DNA of 64,000 nt from PALSA-1296 sp038210275 (GTDB lineage Bacteria; Bacteroidota; Ignavibacteria; Palsa-1295). Of the stretch, positions 43,468 to 53,100 are shown piece after piece. Every line of letters begins with the position of its first letter. Position 1 is the stretch's first letter. A model generated the notes under the pieces. It was not told where the DNA came from. It saw only the letters and a list, made by a program, of their open reading frames with translations, and ran no database searches. The DNA is taken from contig JBBQWV010000012.1 in assembly GCA_038210275.1 (NCBI GenBank), forward strand, positions 39,135 to 103,134. The letters are read 5' to 3'. A program made the translations under genes and the position numbers.

Positions 43468-46400
43468 ATGAAAAAATGTAAAGCGTTAAGATCGTGGAAA
43501 TCCTTTTGCGGGATTTCCGTTGTGCTTTTTATTCTGTTCCTCCAGGCAGCAAATGTGACTGCGCAGCCTGCGCGTATTAAGCACGTCATTGATACAACTG
43601 TAGATAAAAAATCTTACCTCGGGCGCGACCTGTGGTTTACCATGGCGCAGAATTATGAAGGTCTGCCCGGAAAGTACTACGAGCTTTTTGTAACAAGTCC
43701 AAATAATACGACAGTAAATATTACTGTTACCGGAGGTTCTACTTCGAAGTATCCGATCACCGCCGGGCAAGTCTTAAATTTTATTGTTCCTTTAGCATGG
43801 GAAGTTACTACCAGTGGAGTTGTCGAACCTAAGGGTGTCCGAGTTTGGTCTAATGATGCCGATCTGACTGCCTATTTGCTCTCACGTAATCCGGCAACGA
43901 GCGACGGAATGTTTATTATACCAACGATTGGTTGGGGCACGGAATATGTCGTCGCGGCGTATGGTTCTCTCTATGAAGGTTACACTACCAGTTTCGATTA
44001 TCCTTCCGAGTTCAGTATTATCGCGAATCAGAATAATACCGTGATCAACATAGTGCCTTCGGTCGATATTCGTATGTCAAACGGAAAACCGGATCATAAA
44101 GCCCATGTCCCGTTTACGGAGATACTGAACAAAGGGGAGTGTGTACAGTATAAGGCAGTCCTTGCAACCGATTGTGACATAGATGTAACAGGTTCAATTG
44201 TGACGAGTAACTTTCCTGTTGGAGTCGTTGGTGCCTCGCAATGCCCGAACGTTCCGTGCGATAAGAGATATTGTGACCATATCTGCGACATGATACCTCC
44301 GGTGCGTACATGGGCGAAAACATATCAAACTGTTCCGTTCCTGACTCGAAAACTTGGCGATTCGTATTGTGTGATCGGTAGTGTTCCCGGTCAGTTAATT
44401 AAACGAAATAATGTAAATTATTGTACTCTCGGCAACAAATACGAGTTCTACTTCCGTCCTGATATCGAGGAGCCTTCTCAGTGGACAAGCGATTACCCCT
44501 TTATGCTTGTGCAATATATCAACAGTACTGAATGGGAAACAACACAACCGGGCGGCAATCCCACTCCATTAGGTGATCCGGCAATGGTCGTCGTCAACTC
44601 CGTCGAGCAATATGTTCCAAAGATCATCTTTCAAACTCCGAATATCACGTCGAACGGATTCTCGAACTATGCAAATGTGATGGTCAACAAAAATGTCGTC
44701 AATAAGACGACGATGGACGGGAAAGCAATTGCAAGTTATCCCGGCACAACGCAAATGCAAATTCCCTTTTCAAATTATATTGGATTCCGTGTAGCAAACA
44801 TTAAACCGGGAACACATACGATCGTCAGCGATTCAGGTGTTGGAGTGTATGTCTACGGATATGGAAGTTATGATTCTTATGCATGGAGCGGCTCCTTAGG
44901 AAACCGTACGTTCAATGATCCTGATACGATTCCTCCCCATGCCAAAACATCAGGTGAGTGTTATAATGCTTTGGTGACTATGACAGATAATCACAAGATT
45001 CCGCCTGCTTCGAAAATTTCCGAAATGAAGGTGGATTCCGTGTATAATATGGTATATTCTCCTGATCCAACTTATGAGATCGGAGTACCAACAGATAGTA
45101 CGTATTATCTGATGAATGTTATTGATATTACGAAGGAGGCATTTCTACGAGTCATTACTCATGATTATGCCGGAAACCAGACCACAGTTACAAGCACATA
45201 TATTCCTCAAACTGCAACGATGACTCCGGCTCTCGTGAATTACGGATCAGGAAATGTTGCAGTCAAGACGCAGCAATATGTGACGATCACCAATACCGGA
45301 GGAACACCATTTACCTGGGATTATATTAAATTACTGCTGAATAATCGCGGCTTTAGTATAGATAGCGGACTTGTCGGTGGCAGCAACCCAATTCCTGTTG
45401 GCGCGAAGCTTACGCTTCTCGTGGGTTTCACACCTCAATCGCCTGCCACAGCGAGTGATACAATAGAATTATTCGATGGCTGCGCAACACTCAGAACAGT
45501 CTTGCTGGGTACAGGTGGATTGCCTGACTTTACGACTAATAACTTGGATTTTCAATGTCAGCTTATCGGTAGCACGACAAAAATGTCTGCTACTCCAACG
45601 TTAGTTAATTTATCATCAAAGAGCCAGATTACCATTGACTCGATCTATGTCGATGACAAGCTACATTTTGGCTTTGATGCACTGTCACCGATAACAAATA
45701 AGCTCCCATTTGTCATAGCGGCGAATAGCACGAAAGCAATCGAATTCTCTTTTATGCCGGATGTTGTAAATCCTAATTATCAAACGCTTGCACATTTCCA
45801 TAGTGTCGAGATAGGTTGGAAGACAGCCATATTACGAGGCTGCGGAATCGCGCCCGGCGCAAGAATTTTCCGCGATACATTGCAAATATCGCAATGCGCA
45901 ACTGCAGTGCCGTTTGCATTCACAATCCAATCAATCGGCTCTGCCGCTACAACGATTAGTAATGTAGTGGTGACAGGCGATCCGATGTTCACCTCGAAGC
46001 CGGTGACATTTACCGACCAGGCAGGCAATCCGAAAACATTACCGATCACGCTGACGATGAAGGATGAGACCTTCATTGCATATCTGTATTTCACCCCAGT
46101 AGGCACACCAAGTGGGTTATATACAGCAACGATCAGCGCAGTCAGTGATAAAAACGATACAACGAATTTCGCTACCGCTACGGTCAAGGCATACTATCGT
46201 GAGATCACTCCCGCAAAAGACATCGTGAATATGCCGGTCGTGAATTTCGGATCGGCTCCAATAGCTGATAATTTCCGTTACTGTAATACAATGAACGATA
46301 CGGTTACGATTCTGAGCATGATCGGTGTTCAGGGTAAGTACTCAGCATCGTTCAGTCTTACAGGATATACGGTGAACGGCGCGCCGCAGACTCTTCCCAT

Positions 46401-47700
46401 CAAACTTGCCGGAGGCGAATGCGTCACTATCGGAATTCAGTTCGACCCTTCAGTCTCAGCCGATGCCGTGCAGTCTGCAGATTTTTCGCTTACTACCGAT
46501 GCATGTAACCCGTATTTCAAAGCGACCGCTTCTGCAAACGTGAAGATCGGACCACCGACAATCCTCGGAGTTGATATTACGCCCACGCTTCTTTCATGCG
46601 ACACCAAGACTGATAGTGTCACGGTTACCAACTCGAATGGAAAGTTAAGCCCTTCGATGACAATCACCAATATTACTGTCACCGGAGCTGATGCTGCGAA
46701 CTTCATATATACGAATCCGGCGTCGAATACACTTTCCGGCGGAACTTCAATAAAAATTCCTGTTACATTTGCGCCGAATGCTTCATCCGGACCTATTGCG
46801 ACAAATTACTCGGCAAATGTTGCGGTGACGTTGAAGAACGCCTCAGGCATTGATACAACGCTTACAGCTACCGTGACCGGTAGCGCTAATGGAATGAGCG
46901 CACTCGTCTCTTCAAACTTCGCTGTGCAAGCGACGAAGGCGGATGAGAATACGACTCTACCATTACCGATCACGATTGCTTTCACGAAAAATGGATTAGC
47001 TGATCCGATCGATGCGTTTGGTATTACGAAGATCAGGCTTGTCTATACGTATAATACCAACATCTTGTCGCTGCTTGGTAATTCGATTGCAGTTGCAGTA
47101 AAGCCTGCCAATGGATGGCAAGTTGACCCGGCTTCGACGATTGATATTGCATCGGGTACACTTACGGTTATCCTTACAGGACCGGCTCTGACCGAGGCGC
47201 AGGCAGCTATCGGGTCGCTTGGTGAGATAGATTTTACTCCGACTCTTGCAAAGCTCGGTGATAAAGCAACGACTGTCGCTCTTAGCGCAAGTGATTTCTC
47301 AACAGCTTCCGGAGCGGCGGTAGGGAATTGCCTCGCTGTTTCGCAGCAGGGAACACAGTTCTCGCTTGTCTATGAATGCGGCGATTCGACTCTTGCAGCT
47401 TTTCTTGCCAATGGAAAACCGCCGTCGATGATCAAACCGATTAACCCGAATCCTGTATCACGTTCAAACGGAGGCATAGTAAACTTCCAATATGTGACGA
47501 GATATGAGGGTATCGTTTCGCTCACTATTTATGACGAGTTGGGTAAAGAAGTTGCGCGTGTTGTCGGAGGGCAATTCCATCCGGCGGGCACATTTGAAGT
47601 TCGGTACGACGCATCAAAACTTTCGAGCGGATCGTACGTTTATCGCTTCCAATTAGATAATCATCGTGCCATAAGCGGCAGGATGGTGATAAGCAACTAA
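43468..47700 (+). CDS. Protein D: long IgGFc-binding/choice-of-anchor/cohesin-like T9SS protein
   Basis: 1410 residues from ATG 43468, preceded by AAAGGAG at the correct distance; this is one of the few clear ribosome-binding sites in the window. A signal peptide (LRSWKSFCGISVVLFILFLQ) precedes an IgGFc-like domain (about 45-480) of the A type: GRDLWFTMAQNYEGLPGKYY, GGSTSKYPITAGQVLNF, SNGKPDHKAHVPFTEILNKG. Modules at about 577-790 include a block close to A and B (THFHS/LAHFHSVEIGWKTAI type). About 800-1140 holds further anchor modules, about 1144-1300 a cohesin-like domain, and about 1321-1410 the sorting domain paired with C (SLTIYDELGKEVARVV). Its mosaic origin is described in the findings. 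Confidence 0.85.
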   Translation: MKKCKALRSWKSFCGISVVLFILFLQAANVTAQPARIKHVIDTTVDKKSYLGRDLWFTMAQNYEGLPGKYYELFVTSPNNTTVNITVTGGSTSKYPITAGQVLNFIVPLAWEVTTSGVVEPKGVRVWSNDADLTAYLLSRNPATSDGMFIIPTIGWGTEYVVAAYGSLYEGYTTSFDYPSEFSIIANQNNTVINIVPSVDIRMSNGKPDHKAHVPFTEILNKGECVQYKAVLATDCDIDVTGSIVTSNFPVGVVGASQCPNVPCDKRYCDHICDMIPPVRTWAKTYQTVPFLTRKLGDSYCVIGSVPGQLIKRNNVNYCTLGNKYEFYFRPDIEEPSQWTSDYPFMLVQYINSTEWETTQPGGNPTPLGDPAMVVVNSVEQYVPKIIFQTPNITSNGFSNYANVMVNKNVVNKTTMDGKAIASYPGTTQMQIPFSNYIGFRVANIKPGTHTIVSDSGVGVYVYGYGSYDSYAWSGSLGNRTFNDPDTIPPHAKTSGECYNALVTMTDNHKIPPASKISEMKVDSVYNMVYSPDPTYEIGVPTDSTYYLMNVIDITKEAFLRVITHDYAGNQTTVTSTYIPQTATMTPALVNYGSGNVAVKTQQYVTITNTGGTPFTWDYIKLLLNNRGFSIDSGLVGGSNPIPVGAKLTLLVGFTPQSPATASDTIELFDGCATLRTVLLGTGGLPDFTTNNLDFQCQLIGSTTKMSATPTLVNLSSKSQITIDSIYVDDKLHFGFDALSPITNKLPFVIAANSTKAIEFSFMPDVVNPNYQTLAHFHSVEIGWKTAILRGCGIAPGARIFRDTLQISQCATAVPFAFTIQSIGSAATTISNVVVTGDPMFTSKPVTFTDQAGNPKTLPITLTMKDETFIAYLYFTPVGTPSGLYTATISAVSDKNDTTNFATATVKAYYREITPAKDIVNMPVVNFGSAPIADNFRYCNTMNDTVTILSMIGVQGKYSASFSLTGYTVNGAPQTLPIKLAGGECVTIGIQFDPSVSADAVQSADFSLTTDACNPYFKATASANVKIGPPTILGVDITPTLLSCDTKTDSVTVTNSNGKLSPSMTITNITVTGADAANFIYTNPASNTLSGGTSIKIPVTFAPNASSGPIATNYSANVAVTLKNASGIDTTLTATVTGSANGMSALVSSNFAVQATKADENTTLPLPITIAFTKNGLADPIDAFGITKIRLVYTYNTNILSLLGNSIAVAVKPANGWQVDPASTIDIASGTLTVILTGPALTEAQAAIGSLGEIDFTPTLAKLGDKATTVALSASDFSTASGAAVGNCLAVSQQGTQFSLVYECGDSTLAAFLANGKPPSMIKPINPNPVSRSNGGIVNFQYVTRYEGIVSLTIYDELGKEVARVVGGQFHPAGTFEVRYDASKLSSGSYVYRFQLDNHRAISGRMVISN

Positions 47701-47843
47701 TTGATTTTCTTATTGTTATCTATACACTGATGGTTTTGAAGTATTCTTCGGAATAGGTGAAGATCCTCAGTGTAGAGCAGATTTTTCTCTTACGCAAACA
47801 GGCTTCGATGGTGTAATTTAGTGAGGGTCGCCGGAAAATGATG

Positions 47844-47851
47844 TATATTTG
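47844..47851 (+). promoter_or_regulatory. Candidate -7 element (TATATTTG) for the barrel protein
   Basis: TATATTTG fits TAnnTTTG exactly, about 70 bases before the starts of the gene at 47921. The corresponding -33 position reads GTG rather than TTG. Confidence 0.35.
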
Positions 47852-47920
47852 ATTCTTGGCGTTTGTCACAGCCATCGACTTTTTTGTAAAACACACAAAT
47901 ACGATTAATCTCTTTTGAAC

Positions 47921-48742
47921 ATGCATCATAGTATGAAACAATATCTTCTTTCTCTTCTTCTCGTCGGCGCTTTTATTTTTGCAGCCGATACCGTGTTTGC
48001 TCAGAGCGACGTGCTCAGACCCTCCGAAACGGGCGGTTGGCTGATCGGACCTGTCGGCGGAATCAACTTAGTTAGTTATAAAACTAATTCGTTCGCTATT
48101 CTCAGTTCGGAGCCATCCTGTTTTACCGCACAAAACGGTTCGGATGTTGCACCGTTCTTCGGATTGACAGCGGAGCTACCGCTTAACGAGAATATGCAGA
48201 ACTTCATCATGATCGAGTTACTCTACGATTCAAAATCGTCGAAATTTACAACAACCAGTGATGCCCGCACCAACATTCCGACAAAGATCAATGGGAATGT
48301 GCAGAATGGTAATATCGCCACCACCGAAACGGCATCGCTCGCATACGTCAGTGCGAATGTGGGGTATAAGTATAATTTTACACAAAGCTCTTCTCCGGTC
48401 GGACCTGGCATTCAGCTTACTGCAGGTGTAGGAATCCCGATTACGAGCACGCTGAATAAGACAGTAACTGTTTCAGCAGCTGATCCGAACAATGGTGGGT
48501 TACAGACAAGTAATCAGACTTTCTCCGTTCCGGTAAAAGATCCTGCGACAAATGTTTCTCCCGGAGTTCGCATCGCTTTTCGTGGACAGTTCACCTACGA
48601 CATTCCGCTGAGTCCGGCTTGGATCGCAACACCGTCTGTCGGATACGATCTGCCTGTCACGAAGGTTGATAATTCGGATAAGAGCTGGAGCGCATCTTCT
48701 GCTTTTGCAGGAATCGCCATTCGCTACTTCATCGGCAAATAA
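47921..48742 (+). CDS. Outer-membrane beta-barrel protein
   Basis: 273 residues from ATG 47921; ATG 47933 and TTG 47915 are also possible. The segment MKQYLLSLLLVGAFIFAADT ending at FAQ is a Sec signal peptide. The mature protein has the alternating, glycine- and aromatic-rich strands of an outer-membrane barrel (IGPVGGINLVSYKTNSFAI, YVSANVGYKYNFTQSS, FAGIAIRYFIGK), ending close to a terminal aromatic. The family is in the broad PorT/OMP_b-brl group, with no specific ligand. It stands alone between protein D and a terminator. Confidence 0.8.
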   Translation: MHHSMKQYLLSLLLVGAFIFAADTVFAQSDVLRPSETGGWLIGPVGGINLVSYKTNSFAILSSEPSCFTAQNGSDVAPFFGLTAELPLNENMQNFIMIELLYDSKSSKFTTTSDARTNIPTKINGNVQNGNIATTETASLAYVSANVGYKYNFTQSSSPVGPGIQLTAGVGIPITSTLNKTVTVSAADPNNGGLQTSNQTFSVPVKDPATNVSPGVRIAFRGQFTYDIPLSPAWIATPSVGYDLPVTKVDNSDKSWSASSAFAGIAIRYFIGK

Positions 48743-48783
48743 AAGATTATTTGATTTCTTTCCAATGGAAAGACACTTCTTTG

Positions 48784-48815
48784 AAAAAGCTCTCGTTTAA
48801 TACGAGAGCTTTTTT
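48784..48815 (+). terminator. Intrinsic terminator before transaldolase
   Basis: The arm AAAAAGCTCTCG (48784-48795) pairs with CGAGAGCTTTTTT (48803-48815) around TTTAATA. Strong stem and T-tract stop transcription after the barrel gene. Confidence 0.9.
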
Positions 48816-48855
48816 GTATTTTACTAATCCAATCTTTAATATTTAACTTTCCGCA

Positions 48856-49965
48856 ATGAACAACTGGAAAAAAGTCGGTGAACTTGGACAGAGCTTATGG
48901 TATGATAATATCGGACGCGAGTTTATGACAAGCGGCGGATTGCAGGAGATGATAGGGGAGCTTGGCTTGAAAGGTGTTACCTCAAATCCATCCATCTTCG
49001 AAAAATCTATTTCTAACGGAAAAGAATATGATGACGATATCCGGTCCTTGATCGAAGCCGGAAAGACGACACACGATATCTACGAAAAGCTCACGACCGA
49101 TGACGTGCGCCTTGCCGCCGATATTTTATATGACGTCTATGTTGCAACGCATGGCGAAGATGGATACGTCAGCATCGAAGTTGATCCGACGCTTGCACAT
49201 AACACGGAAGAAACTATCGAACAAGCCAAGCATCTTTGGAAGATCGTTGATCGTGCGAATGTAATGATCAAAATTCCCGGCACACCGGATGGTTTAGCGG
49301 CGATTCGTAAAACTATCAGCGAAGGCATTAACGTTAATGTGACTCTGCTTTTCGGTATCGAGAATTATACTGATGTTGCTCATGCGTATATAGACGGATT
49401 GAAAGATAGGCTCAAGGCAGGCAAAGAAATTTCCGGCATCAGAAGTGTTGCAAGTTTTTTTCTGTCGCGTGTTGATACGAATGTTGATAAGCTTCTCTCT
49501 TCGAAAGGTGCTGATGCACAAAATCTTCTTGGCAAAGCCGCAAATGCAAATGCAAAGCTTGCGTATGAGCGATTTGGTGAAATATTTCATGGTTCAGAAT
49601 TTGCTGAACTTGGCATGGCAGGCGCTCACGTACAACGCTGTCTCTGGGCAAGCGTGAGTACGAAGAATCCGGCATTCAGCGATGTCCTCTATATCGAGCC
49701 GCTCATCGGCAAAGAAACCGTAACGACTGTTCCCGATGATACGTTAAAGGCTTTCGCCGATCATGGAGTCGCCGCCGATACACTTGCAACCGGACTTTCT
49801 GATGCGCATAATACGATTGACTCATTGCGAAAAATTGGTATTGATACTGAGCAAGTTGCAAGAGATCTGCAGATCGACGGAGTGAAGAAATTTGAAGAGG
49901 CGTTTAATAACTTGCTCGGTGTCTTAGAAGCGAAAAGAAAAAAAGTAGCTGAAGCCGTTGCATAG
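48856..49965 (+). CDS. tal: Transaldolase
   Basis: 369 residues, as in the longer transaldolases of Bacteroidota, cyanobacteria and Actinobacteria. The enzyme moves a dihydroxyacetone unit between sedoheptulose-7-phosphate and glyceraldehyde-3-phosphate in the pentose phosphate pathway. The Schiff-base lysine is Lys139 in ANVMIKIPGT; GVTSNPSIFEKSI near residue 40, VSIEVDPTLAHNTEET and NVNVTLLFGIENYTDVA are other family segments. The C-terminal 40 residues (LLGVLEAKRKKVAEAV) are helical. It is followed by an intergenic palindromic element. Confidence 0.95.
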   Translation: MNNWKKVGELGQSLWYDNIGREFMTSGGLQEMIGELGLKGVTSNPSIFEKSISNGKEYDDDIRSLIEAGKTTHDIYEKLTTDDVRLAADILYDVYVATHGEDGYVSIEVDPTLAHNTEETIEQAKHLWKIVDRANVMIKIPGTPDGLAAIRKTISEGINVNVTLLFGIENYTDVAHAYIDGLKDRLKAGKEISGIRSVASFFLSRVDTNVDKLLSSKGADAQNLLGKAANANAKLAYERFGEIFHGSEFAELGMAGAHVQRCLWASVSTKNPAFSDVLYIEPLIGKETVTTVPDDTLKAFADHGVAADTLATGLSDAHNTIDSLRKIGIDTEQVARDLQIDGVKKFEEAFNNLLGVLEAKRKKVAEAVA

Positions 49966-49992
49966 AGTTGTTTTTGTTCAAGATTATACACA

Positions 49993-50108
49993 ATGTCATT
50001 CCGAGAAAGGCTTTAGTATTTTGTGGCAATCTAAAATGTGAAGATTGCTCCACGATAAAAGATTTTAGATTGCTTCGTCGTCCGCAAGCGGACTCCTCGC
50101 AATGACAT
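49993..50108. repeat. Intergenic palindromic element, copy 4
   Basis: 116 bases from ATGTCATTCCGAG to CTCGCAATGACAT (one mismatch between ends). The core GCAATCTAAAAT mirrors ATTTTAGATTGC. It fills nearly all of the gap and lies 32 bases before the GTG of the Nfn-like gene. Confidence 0.8.
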
Positions 50109-50139
50109 CCGAATAAATAATATTATATTTTAAGCCGAA

Positions 50140-53100
50140 GTGCCAACACTACAATTAGCAATTCCCGGATTTTCATATTCCGATCTTTACCATCCTTCAA
50201 AATTAGCAGAGCTGCATTCTCTTCTTCTCTCCGAGATTTCGGTAGTTGATCCTGCGCTTCATTCGCGTTGGATAGCATATTCATCGGATAATGGAAGCGC
50301 ACTAACTCCGATTGAAGTCTCGCAGATACTTGTCGATATGTCGCCGTATGTCGGAGGTTTCGTAGCGAAGTTGTTTGGCATCACAAACAAACGCAAAGCT
50401 GGGATGGATCTTGCCGCACGAGAAAAAATTATCTTTTCTTTCAAGCAAGATATCCTCCAAAGGCAGGCACTGAAGAAATATCCGAATCTCGAAAAATGTA
50501 TTGAGGTTGCTCCATTAACCGAACTCAAAGATTTTTATTATAAAATACTCAAATCCCATTTCGCCGATAATTTTATCTCTTTCGATGACGAATTTGCAAC
50601 GGCGATGATGGCACAAACTCTTCTGGAATATCAGAAGAACGGAAGTAATGAGCTTGCATCTCTCGGAGACCAGGCAGTAGAAAAATTTCTTGCTTTCTGT
50701 GCAGCGCGAGTTTATGACGAAGAGCTTCATAAAGAAGTAGAAGACTGGGCAAGCTATCACGTGCCGCAGAATATGGATTACTCGCATCTTGTCGAGATCA
50801 TTCATCCCGATGAATTGCTGAGGGAAAAATTTATCGGTCCCGAAGATGAATATCGCAGACGCGACGGATTTGCACTAACCGATGAGCGCATGAATCCGCG
50901 TGAAGTGCGCGGCGAAACGGAGTATTGTATTTTCTGTCATGACCGTTCGAAGGATTCCTGCTCGAAGGGTTTGCATGAAAAAGATGGAGCGGTAAAGAAA
51001 AATCCTTTGGGAATAAAATTATCCGGCTGTCCGCTTGATGAGAAAATTTCAGAGATGCATTTGCTTCTCTCCGCCGGTGATGCGATCAGTGCTCTTGCAC
51101 TCATCATGCTTGATAATCCGATGTGCCCCGGCACGGGACACCGCATCTGCAATGACTGCATGAAGAGTTGTATCTTTCAGAAGCAGACACCCGTAAATAT
51201 CCCTCAAGCGGAAACCGGTGCGCTGACCGATGTTCTGAGAATGCCATGGGGAGTGGAGATATACGGATTTCTCTCGCGTTGGAATCCGCTGAATATCAAA
51301 CGTCCGTATGTCTTGCCATATAATGGAAAGAAAGTTTTAGTTGTTGGTCTCGGACCTGCCGGATATACACTTTCGCACTATCTTCTCAACGAAGGTTTTG
51401 GCGTTGCAGGAATTGATGGTTTGAAGATCGAACCGTTAGGCGAAGAACTTACAGGCGCGATCAAAGACGGCAAATGGCAGGCTCCAAATCCAATAGAGAA
51501 CTGGTCGGACATTTATTCGAAACTCGATGAGCGCACAATGGATGGCTTCGGCGGAGTTGCGGAGTATGGCATCACTGTGCGTTGGGATAAAAATTTTCTC
51601 ACACTAATTTATCTCACGCTGACAAGACGCAATACCTTTGCGATCTATGGCGGCGTTCGTTTTGGCGGCACTGTGACGATTGAAGATGCATTCGATGGTT
51701 ATGGCTTCGATCATATCGCGATTGCAAGCGGAGCAGGCAAGCCGACGATTGTGCCGATGAAGAATAATCTTATTCGCGGTATCCGTAAGGCAAGCGATTT
51801 TCTCATGGCATTGCAGCTTACCGGAGCGGCGAAGAAAAATACGATGGCGAATCTGCAAGTGCAGCTTCCCGCAGTTGTCATCGGAGGCGGGCTCACAGCG
51901 ATTGATACCGCGACAGAACTCGCTGCGTATTATCCGGTGCAAGTAGAAAAAGTTTTGGAGCGCTTTGAACTGCTTTCAAAAGAATATGACGAAGAGCATT
52001 TTCTTCCGCGACTCACCGGCGAAGAGCGGCATATCCTTGATACGTTCTTAGATCATGGCAGACAGATTCGCATGGAGCGCGAACGCGCACTATCCGTCAG
52101 TGAAAAACCAAATTTTATTCCATTTATTCGCAAATGGGGAGGCGTCACTCTTGTCTATCGTCGTTCGTTGGTTGAATCTCCTGCATACCGGTTGAATCAC
52201 GAAGAGGTAGAGAAATCCCTCGAAGAAGGAATTTACTATGTGGAGAATATGTCGCCGACAGAAGCGTTGGAAGATGAATATAGCGCAGTCCGTGCTTTGA
52301 TCTTCGAACGCCAAAAGGAAATTGACGGTAAGCTTCGCGGCTCCGGTGAGTTTATTGAGATTCCCGCCAAATCAGTTTGTGTTGCCGCAGGGACAAGCCC
52401 GAATACGATTTACGAACGCGAATATCCCGGTACGTTCAAAAAAGATAAATGGAATAATTTTTTCCAACCATTTCATTTGAACGGAGAATTCAAAGAAGCC
52501 GAAGGCGGATTTTTTACGAGCTATTCGAATAGCGGAAAGTATATCACATTCTATGGTGATAATCATCCGCGTTATGCCGGCAATGTCGTCAAAGCAATGG
52601 CAAGCGCACGCGATGGATACCCCCATGTGAATTATGCGATCTTCAAAGATTCGAAAGAGCGTGCTACAGCAGAAATAAATGATTGGTATAATTTCAAAAC
52701 AAAACTTGACGATGAATTCAATGCACGAGTCGTTCGTGTTGATCGCCTGACAAAAACAATTGTCGAAGTGATCGTAAAAGCTCCTGCTGCAGCGCGGCAT
52801 TTTCATCCCGGACAATTTTATCGCTTACAGAATTTCGAGAAACTTGCTCCTTCGATCAATGGCACCACATTGTCTATGGAGGGATTGGCGCTTACCGGAG
52901 CTTGGGTTGATAAAGAGAAAGGGCTGCTCTCGCTTATTGTGCTGGAGATGGGTTCAAGCTCGCGGCTTTGTGCTGCGCTCAAACCTGGAGAGCCCGTTAT
53001 TGTGATGGGACCAACAGGCACTCCGACAGAAATTCCGGAAAATGAAACCGTCCTTCTTGCCGGAGGCGGACTTGGGAATGCCGTTCTTTTCTCGATCGCA

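Noticed and set aside
33286..47700. Assignment of immunoglobulin G binding to proteins A-D
   Set aside because: The name comes from a domain family and not from evidence of ligand binding; only the fold class is supported.
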